From Amycolatopsis sp. GM8 (GTDB lineage Bacteria; Actinomycetota; Actinomycetes; Mycobacteriales; Pseudonocardiaceae): 64,000 nucleotides of DNA. Positions 49,253 through 58,132 of the stretch are shown here, piece after piece. Every line of letters starts with the position of its first letter. The first letter of the stretch is position 1. The DNA is taken from positions 558,001-622,000 of the forward strand of contig NZ_JAJKFK010000002.1 of NCBI RefSeq assembly GCF_021653975.1. The letters run 5' to 3'. The notes below the pieces were generated by a model that was not told where the DNA came from, made no database searches, and saw only the letters and a list, made by a program, of their open reading frames with translations. The position numbers were made by a program, and so were the translations under genes.

Positions 49253-50737
49253 TCAGTAGGCGAAGGCGAGCGCATCGCCGGAGCCCTTGTCCTGCCCAGG
49301 TTTGTCGGGCGGCAGCACACCCTCGACGCCACCCAGGACGTACTTGCGCATCAGGAACACCTCGACCACCCCGAGCGCCAGGTACAGCAACGTCAGCGTC
49401 ACCAGCGACGTCCACACCTCACCCGTGGCCAGGTTCGAAACGGCCTGCGCGGTGAACATCCACACCCCGTCCACCCCCGACGGGTTCGGCGCCACGACGA
49501 ACGGCTGGCGGCCCATCTCGGTGAAGATCCAGCCGGCGCTGTTGCCGATGTACGGGGTCGCGATGCCCAGCAGGGCGAGCCGCGGGAACCACTTCGAGTC
49601 CGGGATCCGGCCGCGCCGCGTCAACCACAGCGCCAGGACGCCGATCCCGGCGCCGGCCGCACCGAACCCGATCATGGCGCGGAAACCCCAGTAGGTCACC
49701 GGCAGGTTGGGCGTGTAGTCGATCGGCTTGCCGGCCAGTTCGCCCAGCGCCGGGTCGTCCGGGTAGTTCGTGCCGTACTTCGCCTGGTACTGCCCGACCA
49801 GGTCCTCGACACCGCTCACCTGCGTGTGGAAGTCGTTGTGCGCCAAGAAGGACAGCAGCGCCGGCACGTTGAACGTCTTGACGTCTTCGCAGTCCTGCTT
49901 GCCCACGTCGCCGATCGCGATGATCGAGAAGCTCGCCGGCTGCTCGGTGTGGCACAGCGCCTCCGCCGACGCCATCTTCATCGGCTGCTGCTGGAACATC
50001 AGCTTGCCCTGCTGGTCACCGGTGATCGCGAGGACCGCGAACGCGACCACGCCGACCCAGGCGCCGAGCCGCAACGAGGTCCGCCAGGTCGCGCGGTGCT
50101 CGTCGTCGGTCTTGCGCTTGCGCCACAGGTGCCAGGCGGCGACGCCGACGATGAACGCGGCCGAGACGGAGAACGCGCCGGCGATCGTGTGCGGGATCGC
50201 GGCGAGCGCGGTGTTGTTCGTCAGCACCGCCCCGATCGACCGCAGCGTCGGCTTCCCGTTGACGAAGTCCACGCCGACCGGGTGCTGCATCCAGGAGTTC
50301 GCGGCCAGGATGAAGTACGCCGACGCGATGCTCGCGAGCGAGAACGCCCACGCGCACGCCAGGTGCACCTTCTTCGGCAAGCGGTCCCAGCCGAAGATCC
50401 ACAACCCGAGGAAGGTCGACTCGATGAAGAACGCGAGCAGCCCCTCCATCGCGAGCGGCGCGCCGAACACGTCGCCGACGAACCGCGAGTAGGCGTTCCA
50501 GTTCATCCCGAACTGGAATTCCTGCACGATGCCGGTCACCACGCCCATCGCGAAGTTGACCAGCAGGAGCTTGCCCCAGAACTTGGTCATCTCGTAGTAG
50601 CGGCGGTTCCCGGTTCGCACCCACGCCGTCTGCATGCCCGCGACCAGCACGGACAGCCCGATCGTCAACGGCACCATGAGGAAGTGGTAGACGGTCGTGA
50701 TCCCGAACTGCCATCTCGCGAGCTGGAGTACGTCCAC
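49253..50737 (-). CDS. cydA: cytochrome bd oxidase subunit I
   Basis: A 494-residue heme-carrying subunit with nine helices. The N-terminal LARWQFGITTVYHFLMVPLTIGL contains the axial His ligand (His 18), the Q-loop includes GDQQGKLMFQQQPMKMASAEAL, and the later GRQPFVVA region is typical. It is a CydA of the short Q-loop type seen in Actinobacteria. It heads a cyd operon followed by cydB, cydDC and a DosS-like kinase. Palindromes lie just upstream. Confidence 0.96.
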   Translation of the reverse strand: MDVLQLARWQFGITTVYHFLMVPLTIGLSVLVAGMQTAWVRTGNRRYYEMTKFWGKLLLVNFAMGVVTGIVQEFQFGMNWNAYSRFVGDVFGAPLAMEGLLAFFIESTFLGLWIFGWDRLPKKVHLACAWAFSLASIASAYFILAANSWMQHPVGVDFVNGKPTLRSIGAVLTNNTALAAIPHTIAGAFSVSAAFIVGVAAWHLWRKRKTDDEHRATWRTSLRLGAWVGVVAFAVLAITGDQQGKLMFQQQPMKMASAEALCHTEQPASFSIIAIGDVGKQDCEDVKTFNVPALLSFLAHNDFHTQVSGVEDLVGQYQAKYGTNYPDDPALGELAGKPIDYTPNLPVTYWGFRAMIGFGAAGAGIGVLALWLTRRGRIPDSKWFPRLALLGIATPYIGNSAGWIFTEMGRQPFVVAPNPSGVDGVWMFTAQAVSNLATGEVWTSLVTLTLLYLALGVVEVFLMRKYVLGGVEGVLPPDKPGQDKGSGDALAFAY

Positions 50738-50769
50738 GCCATCCAGCCTGCTCGCGCGCGCGGGCGGGC

Positions 50770-50811
50770 ATCAGGTCCTGGGGTCCTGATCTCGGCAGGA
50801 CCTAGGTCCTG
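50770..50811. promoter_or_regulatory. palindromes upstream of cydA (DosR-box-like)
   Basis: ATCAGG-N9-CCTGAT spans 50770-50790 and a perfect 16-base palindrome CAGGACCTAGGTCCTG spans 50796-50811. GGTCCT or AGGACC occurs four times in the stretch. It sits in the divergent region between cydA and the NmrA-like gene. The AGGACC/GGTCCT half-sites resemble the GGGAC/GTCCC half-sites of DosR targets, but the match is partial. Confidence 0.5.
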
Positions 50812-50877
50812 GACAACCGGGGCGTGCGTTCCGTATGGTGCTAACCGGAATCAGCGCCCCGTTTCTGGGAGGATGTC

Positions 50878-51714
50878 ATGACCAAGCTCGCCGTCGTCTA
50901 CGGCGCCACCGGACAGCAAGGCGGCGCCGTCGCCAGACGGTTGCTGGCCGGCGGCTGGCGGGTCCGCGGGGTCACCCGGGATCCGTCGAGCGCGAAGGCC
51001 CGCGCCCTGGCCGGCGCGGAAATGGTGGTGGAGCCGTCGTTCGAGGGCGTCAACGCGGTGTTCAGCGTGCACCCGGGCCCGCTCGCGCCCGGCGAGGACG
51101 AGTTCGCCGCCGGCAAGGCGATCGCCGACGCGGCCCACGAGCACGGCGTCGGACATCTCGTCTACAGCTCCGGGCTGGGCGCGGACATGCTCGCCGCGGT
51201 GAATCTGCAGCAGGACAAATGGCGGGTCGAGCAGTACCTGGCCACGCTCGGCATCTCCGCGACCGTGCTGCGCCCCGGCTCGTTCATGGAGAACTACTTC
51301 AACCCGCTGTTCGGCCTGACCGACGGCGCCCTGCGCACCGCGGCGAACCCGGGAACCAGGCAGCAGTACATCGCGCTGGAGGACATCGCCGCGTTCACCG
51401 CGCTGGCGTTCGACGATCCGGCGGCCTACCGCGGCAGGACGTTCGAGCTGGCCGGGGACGCGCTGACCCCGCCGGAGGTCGCGGCCGCGGTCAGCGAGGC
51501 GACCGGGATCACCGTGCCGTATGTGCACCTGGACATCGAAGAGCTGCGGAAGATCAACCCGCGGTTCGCGGCCGGGTACGAGGCGCTCAACTCCATCAAG
51601 GAGCCGATCGCGGACGTCCCGGCGCTGTGCGCCCTGCACCCGGGGCTACTCACGTTCGAGGCCTGGCTGCGCCGGACCGGCGCCACAAAACTGCGGGAAC
51701 TGCTCGCCGGATAA
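50878..51714 (+). CDS. NmrA-family NAD(P)-binding protein
   Basis: A 278-residue atypical short-chain dehydrogenase. The cofactor motif is YGATGQQGGAVARRLL (GxxGxxG) and later HLVYSSGLGA and VLRPGSFMENYF are NmrA/HSCARG-like. The segment following the first Rossmann unit, usually VxGDLxDxxSLxxA, is shortened (MVVEPSFEGVNAVF), so it may have lost NADP specificity or activity. It is divergent from cydA. Confidence 0.82.
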   Translation: MTKLAVVYGATGQQGGAVARRLLAGGWRVRGVTRDPSSAKARALAGAEMVVEPSFEGVNAVFSVHPGPLAPGEDEFAAGKAIADAAHEHGVGHLVYSSGLGADMLAAVNLQQDKWRVEQYLATLGISATVLRPGSFMENYFNPLFGLTDGALRTAANPGTRQQYIALEDIAAFTALAFDDPAAYRGRTFELAGDALTPPEVAAAVSEATGITVPYVHLDIEELRKINPRFAAGYEALNSIKEPIADVPALCALHPGLLTFEAWLRRTGATKLRELLAG

Positions 51715-51718
51715 ATTG

Positions 51719-51734
51719 TTTCGGCATGCCGAAA
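51719..51734. repeat. 16-base palindrome TTTCGGCATGCCGAAA downstream of the NmrA-like gene
   Basis: A perfect palindrome lies right after the NmrA-like stop; outer ATTGT/ACAAT bases extend the stem. It could be a transcription terminator stem or an operator for the downstream GDT1-family gene; no T-tract follows, which weakens the terminator reading. Confidence 0.4.
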
Positions 51735-51836
51735 AGACAATTCCAGCAGCACCACAACCACCAATTCGCAATTCCCATCTGATGGCTTTCTTGACCGATC
51801 CCCTTTATCGTGGAAGCGAAAGGGGGAAGAACCCGG

Positions 51837-52442
51837 ATGGATGCCGCACTGCTCGCGCTCGTCAGTACGTTCGCGCTGGTCCTGGCCGTGGAACTGCCGG
51901 ACAAGACCCTGGTCGCGACGCTCGTGCTGACGACGCGATTCCGGCCGTGGCCCGTCTTCACGGGGGTCGCCGTCGCATTCGCGGCACAATGTGCGGTCGC
52001 GGTTCTGTTCGGTCGCGCGCTCACCTTGTTACCGGACAACGTGGTGGCCGCGGTGGTGGCCGCCATGTTCGGGCTCGGCGCTTTCATGTTGCTTCGCGAG
52101 GGTTTCGCGAAGGGCCGCGACGGCGATGAGGACGCGGCCCGCTCGGGCCCGGGCCCGGTGACGTTCTTCCGGTCGGCGCTCACCTCGTTCGGCGTGCTGT
52201 TCGCCGCCGAGTGGGGTGACGCGTCGCAGCTCGCGACGGCCGGGCTCGCCGCTCGCTACGGTGCGCCGGTCGCCGTGGCCGTCGGCGCGTTCACCGCGCT
52301 GGTCGTCGTCGCGGGGATCGCGGTGTTCGTGGGGCACAAGATCCGCGGCCGGATCCGCCCGAAGCTGATCCAGCGCATCGCGGGGTTCGTCTTCGCCGGG
52401 CTCGCGCTTTTCGCGCTCTGGGAGGCGGTCAGCGCTATCTGA
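51837..52442 (+). CDS. TMEM165/GDT1-family (UPF0016) membrane transporter
   Basis: A 201-residue membrane protein with two related halves and six helices. The cation-binding motifs are VELPDKTLVATLV (E-x-x-D-K-T) in the first half and AAEWGDASQLAT (E-x-G-D) in the second, as in GDT1 and MneA manganese exporters. It probably exports Mn or Ca. ATG 51837 has AGGGGGA about 9 bases upstream. The last 8 bases overlap the convergent IclR gene. Confidence 0.88.
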   Translation: MDAALLALVSTFALVLAVELPDKTLVATLVLTTRFRPWPVFTGVAVAFAAQCAVAVLFGRALTLLPDNVVAAVVAAMFGLGAFMLLREGFAKGRDGDEDAARSGPGPVTFFRSALTSFGVLFAAEWGDASQLATAGLAARYGAPVAVAVGAFTALVVVAGIAVFVGHKIRGRIRPKLIQRIAGFVFAGLALFALWEAVSAI

Positions 52443-53064
52443 GCGCGGTCGCGAGCTCGGCGGCGGCCTCGACCACCTGTGGCCCCACGGTCTCCGCCTT
52501 GATCGCGCCCAGCGTCAGCACGCCGACGCTCGCCCGCAGCCCCGGCACACCCCGCACCGGCGCGGCCAGCCCGGCGACTCCGCGCTGGACGTCTCCCGCC
52601 GAAACCACCCATGCCCGGCCGCCTTGCCGCAGCAGCATCGCCTTGCCCGCCGCGCCGACCCCGATCGGCTGCCGGGCGCCGACCCGGTAGGCCACGTGCA
52701 GGTTCGTCCACGACGGCTCGACCACCACCACGGACTCGACCTCGTCGCCCTCCGCGATCGACAGATGCGCTGTCGCGCCGGAACTCTCCGCGAGCGCCCG
52801 CAGGACCGGCCGCGCCACCTCACGCAGCTGCGGCACGACCTGGCCGGCCAGCCGGAGCACACCCACCCCCAGCCGGACCTTGTTGCCGTCCCGCCGGACC
52901 AGACCACGCGCGGACAGCGGCACGAGTAGCCGGTAGACCGCCGCGCGGCTGGCCCCGATACTCGTCGCCAGCTCGGAGATGGTGGCCGCCTCGGCGCCCG
53001 CGTCGGCGACCGCCTGCAGCAGCGCCAGCCCGCGGTCCAGGGTCAGCGACCCCTCGGCGGTCAC
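52435..53064 (-). CDS. IclR-family transcriptional regulator
   Basis: A 209-residue IclR-type regulator: N-terminal winged helix (LALLQAVADAGAEAATISELATSIGASRAAVYRLLVPLSARGLVRRDG) followed by a shortened effector domain with VGAAGKAML. GTG 53064 overlaps the stop of the upstream hypothetical gene by 4 bases, so the two are coupled; the regulator probably controls that operon or a nearby promoter. The ligand is unknown. Confidence 0.88.
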   Translation of the reverse strand: MTAEGSLTLDRGLALLQAVADAGAEAATISELATSIGASRAAVYRLLVPLSARGLVRRDGNKVRLGVGVLRLAGQVVPQLREVARPVLRALAESSGATAHLSIAEGDEVESVVVVEPSWTNLHVAYRVGARQPIGVGAAGKAMLLRQGGRAWVVSAGDVQRGVAGLAAPVRGVPGLRASVGVLTLGAIKAETVGPQVVEAAAELATALR

Positions 53065-53936
53065 AGCAGCCCGAGCGCCTCGAGATCGGCGAGCGGCTCG
53101 GCGAAGCTCGCGGACGCGTAGGAGGCGAACGACGCGCGCACCGCCTTGGCGGCCTGCTCGGACAACCCGCGCGCCTCGTCGGCGAGCTGCTGCCCGTCGG
53201 TCGAGGACAGCGCGTCCCGCACGTCGCCGCCGGACAGGCTCCGCGCGACCGCGACCAGCAGGTTCAGGAAGCCGTGGTGCTCGATGCCCGTCTCCGGGTC
53301 GTCGTGCCGGACCGCGCGGTGCAGGCTGTTGGTCGCCTTGAACGAGGCGGCGTCCGCGCCGCTCAGCACGGCCAGGAAGTCGGCGACCTCGTCGATGCTC
53401 GGGAAGTTCTCGCTGGACACGCCACCGCAGCGGATCTTCGGCCAGCTGCCGTGCTCGATCACCTTGCGCACCCCGTCGAGCCAGCCCACGCCCCGGCGCG
53501 GCTCGACGACCCGGATCACGTCCTCCGGCACGAACTCCGACACCCGCTCCAGCCACACTTCGTCCACATCGGACGGTGCGGGCATCTCCACCATGCGCAG
53601 GGAGAGCAGCTCGCTGCGGGACTCGACGATCGAGATCGCCTTCGGCACCCCGCCAAGCCCGGTGTCGATGATCAGCGACAACGGCAGCGGCTGCTTCGGC
53701 TTCACCTTGATCAGTTCGGTGATCAGCTCCGGCAGCCGCGAGGCCTGGCAGAGGAAGACGCCGAGCAACCCGGCGCGATCACCGGCCCGCGCTTCGAAAT
53801 GTGCCCTCAGCGCTTCGGGCATGGTCGCGGTCCCCGGCGGGAACAGCGCCGAGTCGTCGACGAGCCGCGCGAAGAGGGGAGGAATTCCACGGGGGCCGGG
53901 GGGCGTGAGTTCCACAGCGCTTGACACAAGGGACAC
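53061..53936 (-). CDS. conserved hypothetical protein, coupled to the IclR gene
   Basis: A protein of about 291 residues with no recognised domain. The N-terminus PPLFARLVDDSALFPPGTATMPEALRAHFEAR is a signature I associate with an uncharacterised actinobacterial family, and the rest could be a TIM-barrel-like alpha/beta protein (PLSLIIDTGLGG, RCGGVSSENFPS, SFKATNSLHRAV). Start is uncertain: GTG 53936, 53927 and 53915 are all in frame. No signal peptide. Function not assignable. Confidence 0.65.
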   Translation of the reverse strand: MSLVSSAVELTPPGPRGIPPLFARLVDDSALFPPGTATMPEALRAHFEARAGDRAGLLGVFLCQASRLPELITELIKVKPKQPLPLSLIIDTGLGGVPKAISIVESRSELLSLRMVEMPAPSDVDEVWLERVSEFVPEDVIRVVEPRRGVGWLDGVRKVIEHGSWPKIRCGGVSSENFPSIDEVADFLAVLSGADAASFKATNSLHRAVRHDDPETGIEHHGFLNLLVAVARSLSGGDVRDALSSTDGQQLADEARGLSEQAAKAVRASFASYASASFAEPLADLEALGLL

Positions 53937-54017
53937 GCTAGTAGCGTACGGCAGCCGGACAAACGGGTGCGCAGGCCGGACACCAGGGCGATCACTTCCC
54001 CTTTTCCGAAACACAGG

Positions 54018-54031
54018 TTAGGCTCACCTAA
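54018..54031. promoter_or_regulatory. IdeR/DtxR iron box TTAGG-N4-CCTAA
   Basis: TTAGGCTCACCTAA is an exact inverted repeat, and with flanking bases GGTTAGG (54016-54022) and CCTAACC (54027-54033) it becomes a 7-base-arm palindrome, matching the DtxR/IdeR consensus. It lies about 207 bases upstream of the DUF2470 gene in the 302-base gap 53937-54238, which otherwise holds no gene except a possible 23-codon leader frame. Confidence 0.8.
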
Positions 54032-54145
54032 CCAAGCAGGTTTCAAAGCGGCGGAGCCGATTGCTGTGTGGGACTCAGCTTGCACCGCCGCGGGTTCTGA
54101 GGTGGTTCCTGGCGAGGACAGCTCCGACGTGGTGACTTGGCAGTC

Positions 54146-54217
54146 ATGAGGAGGAGATCCCGGAGTCAGGGGCCACGTCAGGTTCCGCCACCCGCACCGC
54201 ATATCAAACCGCGTTGA
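54146..54217 (+). CDS. possible leader peptide frame (23 codons)
   Basis: ATG 54146 to TGA 54217 encodes an Arg/Pro-rich 23-residue peptide, MRRRSRSQGPRQV followed by PPPAPHIKPR. The start AUG is followed immediately by AGGAGGAG, so ribosomes may be directed to it, though no good ribosome site lies before it. It is in the leader of the iron-box-controlled gene. It may be spurious; it is listed because it could act as a leader peptide. Confidence 0.25.
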   Translation: MRRRSRSQGPRQVPPPAPHIKPR

Positions 54218-54238
54218 AACAGTCTCCTGGAGGTGCCC

Positions 54239-55012
54239 GTGACTCAGACTTCTACCCGTCGCCCGCCCGCACCGGCGCCGGCCGAACGGGCCAAGACCAT
54301 CGCGACCCGCGAGTGTCCCGGTTCGCTCGTGCCGACCGGCCCGGGCAGCGGCGAGCGCGTCGTGCCCGACCTGCACCACGTGCACCCGAGCGGCAGCGTG
54401 AGCATCCTGCTCCGCGACGGGCACCCGCTGCTCACCCGCTCCGCCGATGCCGAGGTCGCGGTCATGTTCGAGCTGGCCGACCACGCACCGGTCGACCTGC
54501 GCGAACCCGTGCGCGGGCTGCTGTGGATCACCGGCTGGCTCCGGCCGCTCGGCGCGGCTGCCGCGCGGGCCCGCGCGGTCGCGATCGCCGAGCACCGGCC
54601 CGACCCGCGGCTGCTCGACCTCGGGCACGGGGTGAGCCTGCTGCGGCTGACCCCGGCATCGCTCGTGCTCGCCGACGCCGAGGGCACGCACTCCCTGCGG
54701 CCGCACATGTTCAGCGCGGCCACCGCGGACCCGTTCGCCGGCTACGAGACCGGCTGGCTCCGGCATCTCGAACAGGAGCACGCCGACGTGTTCGCGGATC
54801 TGGCCCGGCACGTGCCGGAGGAGCTGCGCGGCGGCCGGATCCGCCCGCTCGGGCTCGACCGGTTCGGGCTGCGGCTACGGGTCGAGACCGACGCCGACGA
54901 CCACGACGTTCGGCTGGCGTTCTCGCGGCCGGTGTCGAACCCGACGGAACTCGGCAGCGAGATGCGCCGCCTCGTCGGCTGTCCTTTCCTTGCCAGGCAA
55001 CGGAAAGGCTAG
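54239..55012 (+). CDS. DUF2470-family protein (HugZ / PPOX-like, iron-controlled)
   Basis: A 257-residue protein with a split-barrel flavin/heme-binding N-terminal domain and a C-terminal DUF2470 domain (EQEHADVFADLARHVPEEL, VRLAFSRPVSNPTELGSEMRRLV). Similar proteins such as HugZ bind or degrade heme. GTG 54239 has CCTGGAGG ending 7 bases upstream. An exact IdeR box lies upstream, so iron limitation probably derepresses it, which fits heme-iron use. It overlaps the convergent PPOX gene stop by 4 bases (CTAG). Confidence 0.82.
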   Translation: MTQTSTRRPPAPAPAERAKTIATRECPGSLVPTGPGSGERVVPDLHHVHPSGSVSILLRDGHPLLTRSADAEVAVMFELADHAPVDLREPVRGLLWITGWLRPLGAAAARARAVAIAEHRPDPRLLDLGHGVSLLRLTPASLVLADAEGTHSLRPHMFSAATADPFAGYETGWLRHLEQEHADVFADLARHVPEELRGGRIRPLGLDRFGLRLRVETDADDHDVRLAFSRPVSNPTELGSEMRRLVGCPFLARQRKG

Positions 55013-55470
55013 CCGAGCTCGGGCGGGAAACCACCGGTCGCGATCGGGCCCCAGCGCTCGATCGTGACCCGGATCAGGCTCTTGTTCTGCTTGCGCATCG
55101 CGTCGCGGTACTCGTCCCAGTCCGGGTGCTCGCCGGAGATGCAGCGGAAGTACTCGACGAGCGGCTCCAGCGCGTCCGGCATGTCGAGCACCTCGGCCTG
55201 CCCGTCGATCTGCACGTACGCGCCGTTCCACTCGTCGGAGACCACGCACGCGGACACCGCCGGATTCCGGCGCGCGTTGGTGGCTTTGGCACGCTTCGGA
55301 TAAGTCGAGACGACGAACCGGCCGTCGGTGTCGATGCCGGCGGTGACCGGCGAGAGCTGCGGGGTGCCGTCGGCACGGGTGGTCATCAGGATCGCGCGGT
55401 GCCGGGGCCGGAGGAACTCCAGCAGCTCTTCACGTCCAACGCGGTCCGCCGTCGCTATTTTCGGTGCCAT
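55009..55470 (-). CDS. PPOX-class (F420-dependent) oxidoreductase
   Basis: A 153-residue split-barrel flavin/F420 protein: AILMTTRADGTPQLSPVTAGID, FVVSTYPKRAKATNARRNPAVSACV and RVTIERW near the C-terminus. The small TIGR03618-like family uses F420 or FMN to reduce varied substrates. ATG 55470 is 24 bases from the divergent CPBP protease start. Confidence 0.88.
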   Translation of the reverse strand: MAPKIATADRVGREELLEFLRPRHRAILMTTRADGTPQLSPVTAGIDTDGRFVVSTYPKRAKATNARRNPAVSACVVSDEWNGAYVQIDGQAEVLDMPDALEPLVEYFRCISGEHPDWDEYRDAMRKQNKSLIRVTIERWGPIATGGFPPELG

Positions 55471-55494
55471 GAGCACAGAAGGTAGCGTGCCGGC

Positions 55495-56301
55495 GTGACG
55501 TCCCTCGCCCGCGACTGGTTCCGTCCGGAACGCCCGGACCTGCCCGAACTCGTCGAAGACGAGGCCGAGCGCCGCCGCATCAAGCTCGAGATCCTGATCG
55601 TCTTCGGCATCACGCTCGGGCTGTCCGGCGCGCGCAGCCTGCTGTCGCTGATCGACTCGCTGCTCCAGCCGACGCCGCTGAGCCAGCAGCACGTGGCGCT
55701 CAACGCGCCGCAGGCCGCGCTGAGCCTGATCGACCTGCTCGCGCAACTGCTCAGCGTCGTCCAGCTCGTCGGCTGGGGCGCGCTCGGCGCGTACCTGCTG
55801 GTGCGCGCCGGGATCCGGCTGAGGTCGGTCGGGCTGGGCTGGCGCCGCCGGGACCTGTTGTGGGGTGCCGGGCTCGCCGCGCTGATCGGGATCCCGGGCC
55901 TCGCGCTGTACTTCGTCGGCTGGAAGCTCGGCTTCAACCTGGCCGTCTCCCCCTCCACGCTGGGCGACACCTGGTGGCGGCCGATCGTGCTCGTGCTGTC
56001 CGCGTTCGGCAACGCGTTCGCCGAGGAGATGCTCGTCATCGGGTACCTGCTGACCCGGCTGCGGCAGCTGGCGTTCCGGGAGAACACCGCCGTGCTCGCG
56101 GCGGCGGTGCTTCGCGGGTCGTACCACCTCTACCAGGGCTTCGGCGGGTTCGTCGGGAACGTGATCCTGGGCCTGGTGTTCGGCCGGGTGTGGCAGCGGA
56201 CGAACCGGCTGTGGCCGCTCATCGTGGCGCACACGATCCTCGACGTGGTGTCCTTCGTGGGGTATTCGCTGCTGAAGGGAAAGGTGTCGTTCCTGCCGTA
56301 A
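55495..56301 (+). CDS. CPBP-family intramembrane glutamic protease
   Basis: A 268-residue membrane protein. The catalytic motifs of the CPBP/Rce1 family are present: EE in [28 protein letters not shown] and IVAHTILD. Such proteases cleave membrane or prenylated/bacteriocin-like peptides; the substrate here is unknown. GTG 55495 starts. It is followed 10 bases later by the arginine deiminase gene and may be co-transcribed with it. Confidence 0.88.
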   Translation: MTSLARDWFRPERPDLPELVEDEAERRRIKLEILIVFGITLGLSGARSLLSLIDSLLQPTPLSQQHVALNAPQAALSLIDLLAQLLSVVQLVGWGALGAYLLVRAGIRLRSVGLGWRRRDLLWGAGLAALIGIPGLALYFVGWKLGFNLAVSPSTLGDTWWRPIVLVLSAFGNAFAEEMLVIGYLLTRLRQLAFRENTAVLAAAVLRGSYHLYQGFGGFVGNVILGLVFGRVWQRTNRLWPLIVAHTILDVVSFVGYSLLKGKVSFLP

Positions 56302-56311
56302 TCTGCGGGGC

Positions 56312-57517
56312 ATGACGACCGAACCGAGGGTGGACAGCGAAGTCGGGCCCCTGCGCTCGGTGCTGCTGCACCGGCCGGGCGACGAGCTCAAAAGGCTCAC
56401 CCCGCGCAACAACGACCAGCTGCTGTTCGACTCGATCCCGTGGGTGGACCGGGCCCAGCAGGAGCACGACGCGTTCGCCGAGGTGCTGCGCGGCCGCGGC
56501 GTCGAGGTGCTGCTGCTGGCCGACCTGCTGCGCGTCGCGCTGGAGGACGATCGGGCGCACGCCGCGGGGGTGCACGCCGCGGTCGACGAGCGGCGGCTCG
56601 GCCAGACGCTGGCCGACTCGCTGCGCTCGTACCTGTCCGGGGTCCGCGCCGCCACCCTCGCCGAGGTGCTGACCTGCGGCGTCACCTACGAAGAGCTGCC
56701 CGCCGCGGAAGGCGCGTCGCTCGTGCGGAAGATGCACCACCCGTCCGACTTCGCGGTGGACCCGCTGCCGAACCTGCTGTTCACGCGCGATTCCTCGGTG
56801 TGGATCGCGGACCGGGTGGCGATCTCGTCGCTCGCGATGCCGGCCCGCCGGCGCGAGACCGCCCTGCTCGACCTGATCTACGCCTATCACCCGCGGTTCC
56901 GGCGCGCGGCCCGTGCCTATGGCGCGCATTCGGCGCCGGTCGAGGGCGGTGACGTCATGCTGCTGGCGCCCGGTGTGCTGGCGGTCGGCGTCGGTGAGCG
57001 GACGACCGCGGCGGGCGCGGAGTCGCTCGCGCGGTCGGTGTTCGCCGACGACCTGGTGCACACCGTGCTCGCGGTGCCGATCGAGCAGGACCGCGCCACG
57101 ATGCACCTGGACACGGTGTGCACGATGGTCGACCGCGACGCCGTGGTGATGTACCCGCTGGCGCGCGACTCCCTCGTCGCGTTCACGATGCGCCCCGGCA
57201 GAGACGGTTCGCTCGACGTCAGCGGCCCCGAGCCGTTCCTGCACGCGGCCGCCGAGGCGATGGGCATCGAGAAGCTGCGGGTGATCGACACCGGGCTCGA
57301 CCCGGTCACCGCCGAACGCGAGCAGTGGGATGACGGCAACAACACGCTGGCCCTGGCGCCGGGCGTGGTCGTCGGCTATGAACGCAACATGGAAACCAAC
57401 GCGCGGCTGGAAGAGGCCGGGATCGAGGTGCTGCCGATCGCGGGCTCGGAACTGGGGTCCGGCCGCGGCGGCCCGCGCTGCATGTCGTGCCCGATCGTGC
57501 GGGAGCCGATCGCATGA
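56312..57517 (+). CDS. arcA: arginine deiminase
   Basis: A 401-residue arginine deiminase, hydrolysing arginine to citrulline and ammonia. The beta-propeller fold shows [22 protein letters not shown], the catalytic Asp/His in HLDTVCTMV and the nucleophile Cys 393 in [10 protein letters not shown] near the C-terminus. No arcB or arcC accompanies it; it is coupled instead with a PPOX protein (ATGA overlap). Confidence 0.96.
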   Translation: MTTEPRVDSEVGPLRSVLLHRPGDELKRLTPRNNDQLLFDSIPWVDRAQQEHDAFAEVLRGRGVEVLLLADLLRVALEDDRAHAAGVHAAVDERRLGQTLADSLRSYLSGVRAATLAEVLTCGVTYEELPAAEGASLVRKMHHPSDFAVDPLPNLLFTRDSSVWIADRVAISSLAMPARRRETALLDLIYAYHPRFRRAARAYGAHSAPVEGGDVMLLAPGVLAVGVGERTTAAGAESLARSVFADDLVHTVLAVPIEQDRATMHLDTVCTMVDRDAVVMYPLARDSLVAFTMRPGRDGSLDVSGPEPFLHAAAEAMGIEKLRVIDTGLDPVTAEREQWDDGNNTLALAPGVVVGYERNMETNARLEEAGIEVLPIAGSELGSGRGGPRCMSCPIVREPIA

Positions 57518-57966
57518 CGACGTGGCGGGAGTTCGAAGAGGCGTCCCCGGAGTTCGCGCAGCGCGTAAAGACGCTGTTCGACGCGCACAAGCACAAGACC
57601 ATCGCCACCCTGCGCGCCGACGGCTCGCCGCGGATTTCCGGGATCGAGACGGAATTCGAGGACGGCGATCTGGTGTTCGGCTCGATGCCGGACGCGCGCA
57701 AGGGCGCGGACCTGCGCCGGAATCCGCGGTTCGCGCTGCACAGCGGGACGGTCGACCCGGTCGAGGGCGCCGAGGCCCAGTGGCCGGGCGAGGCGAAGAT
57801 CGCCGGCCGCGCGCTCACCGGACCGCCCACCGGGGGACCGGAGGGCGACCGTTTCGTGGTCGACATCGCCGAGGTCGTGCACACCCACCTCGACGAAAAG
57901 GCCACGGTGCTCGTCGTCGAATGGTGGACCCCCGAGCACGGCCTGCGCAGCATCGAACGCGCGTAA
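57514..57966 (+). CDS. PPOX-class pyridoxamine-phosphate-oxidase-like protein
   Basis: A 150-residue split-barrel protein: [37 protein letters not shown] and [19 protein letters not shown]. It belongs to the F420/FMN-binding PPOX family; cofactor cannot be told. It overlaps arcA by 4 bases and is followed by a 166-base region with iron boxes. Confidence 0.88.
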   Translation: MTTWREFEEASPEFAQRVKTLFDAHKHKTIATLRADGSPRISGIETEFEDGDLVFGSMPDARKGADLRRNPRFALHSGTVDPVEGAEAQWPGEAKIAGRALTGPPTGGPEGDRFVVDIAEVVHTHLDEKATVLVVEWWTPEHGLRSIERA

Positions 57967-57992
57967 ATCGCGAACGAGATTCGGCACGGTTC

Positions 57993-58066
57993 TTAGGCGA
58001 GCCTTACCGAATAAGAATAAGGAAAGCCTTACCGAATGAGGCGGACCTATTATTGGGTAAGCCTAA
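57993..58066. promoter_or_regulatory. three tandem IdeR-type iron boxes upstream of ferritin
   Basis: Three TTAGG-N4-CCTAA-like repeats: TTAGG-CGAG-CCTTA (57993-58006), TAAGG-AAAG-CCTTA (58018-58031) and TTGGG-TAAG-CCTAA (58053-58066). Centres are 25 and 35 bases apart, on the upstream side of the promoter, the arrangement known from iron-loaded IdeR activating M. tuberculosis bfrB. Each box continues into ACCGAAT(A/G). Confidence 0.72.
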
Positions 58067-58120
58067 CCGAATAGGGTGGCAATCACCAGGCCCAACTGGG
58101 CAAAAGCAATTCCGATCCCC

Positions 58121-58126
58121 TATTCT
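58121..58126 (+). promoter_or_regulatory. candidate -10 TATTCT for a leaderless ferritin transcript
   Basis: TATTCT ends 6 bases before ATG 58133, so transcription would start at or within a base or two of the AUG. No ribosome-binding sequence precedes the start codon, which agrees with a leaderless mRNA, common in actinomycetes. Confidence 0.5.
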
Positions 58127-58132
58127 CGACAC

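Noticed and set aside
51719-51734. Strong intrinsic terminator
   Set aside because: The palindrome is clear but no T-tract follows, so it is listed only as a repeat of unknown role.
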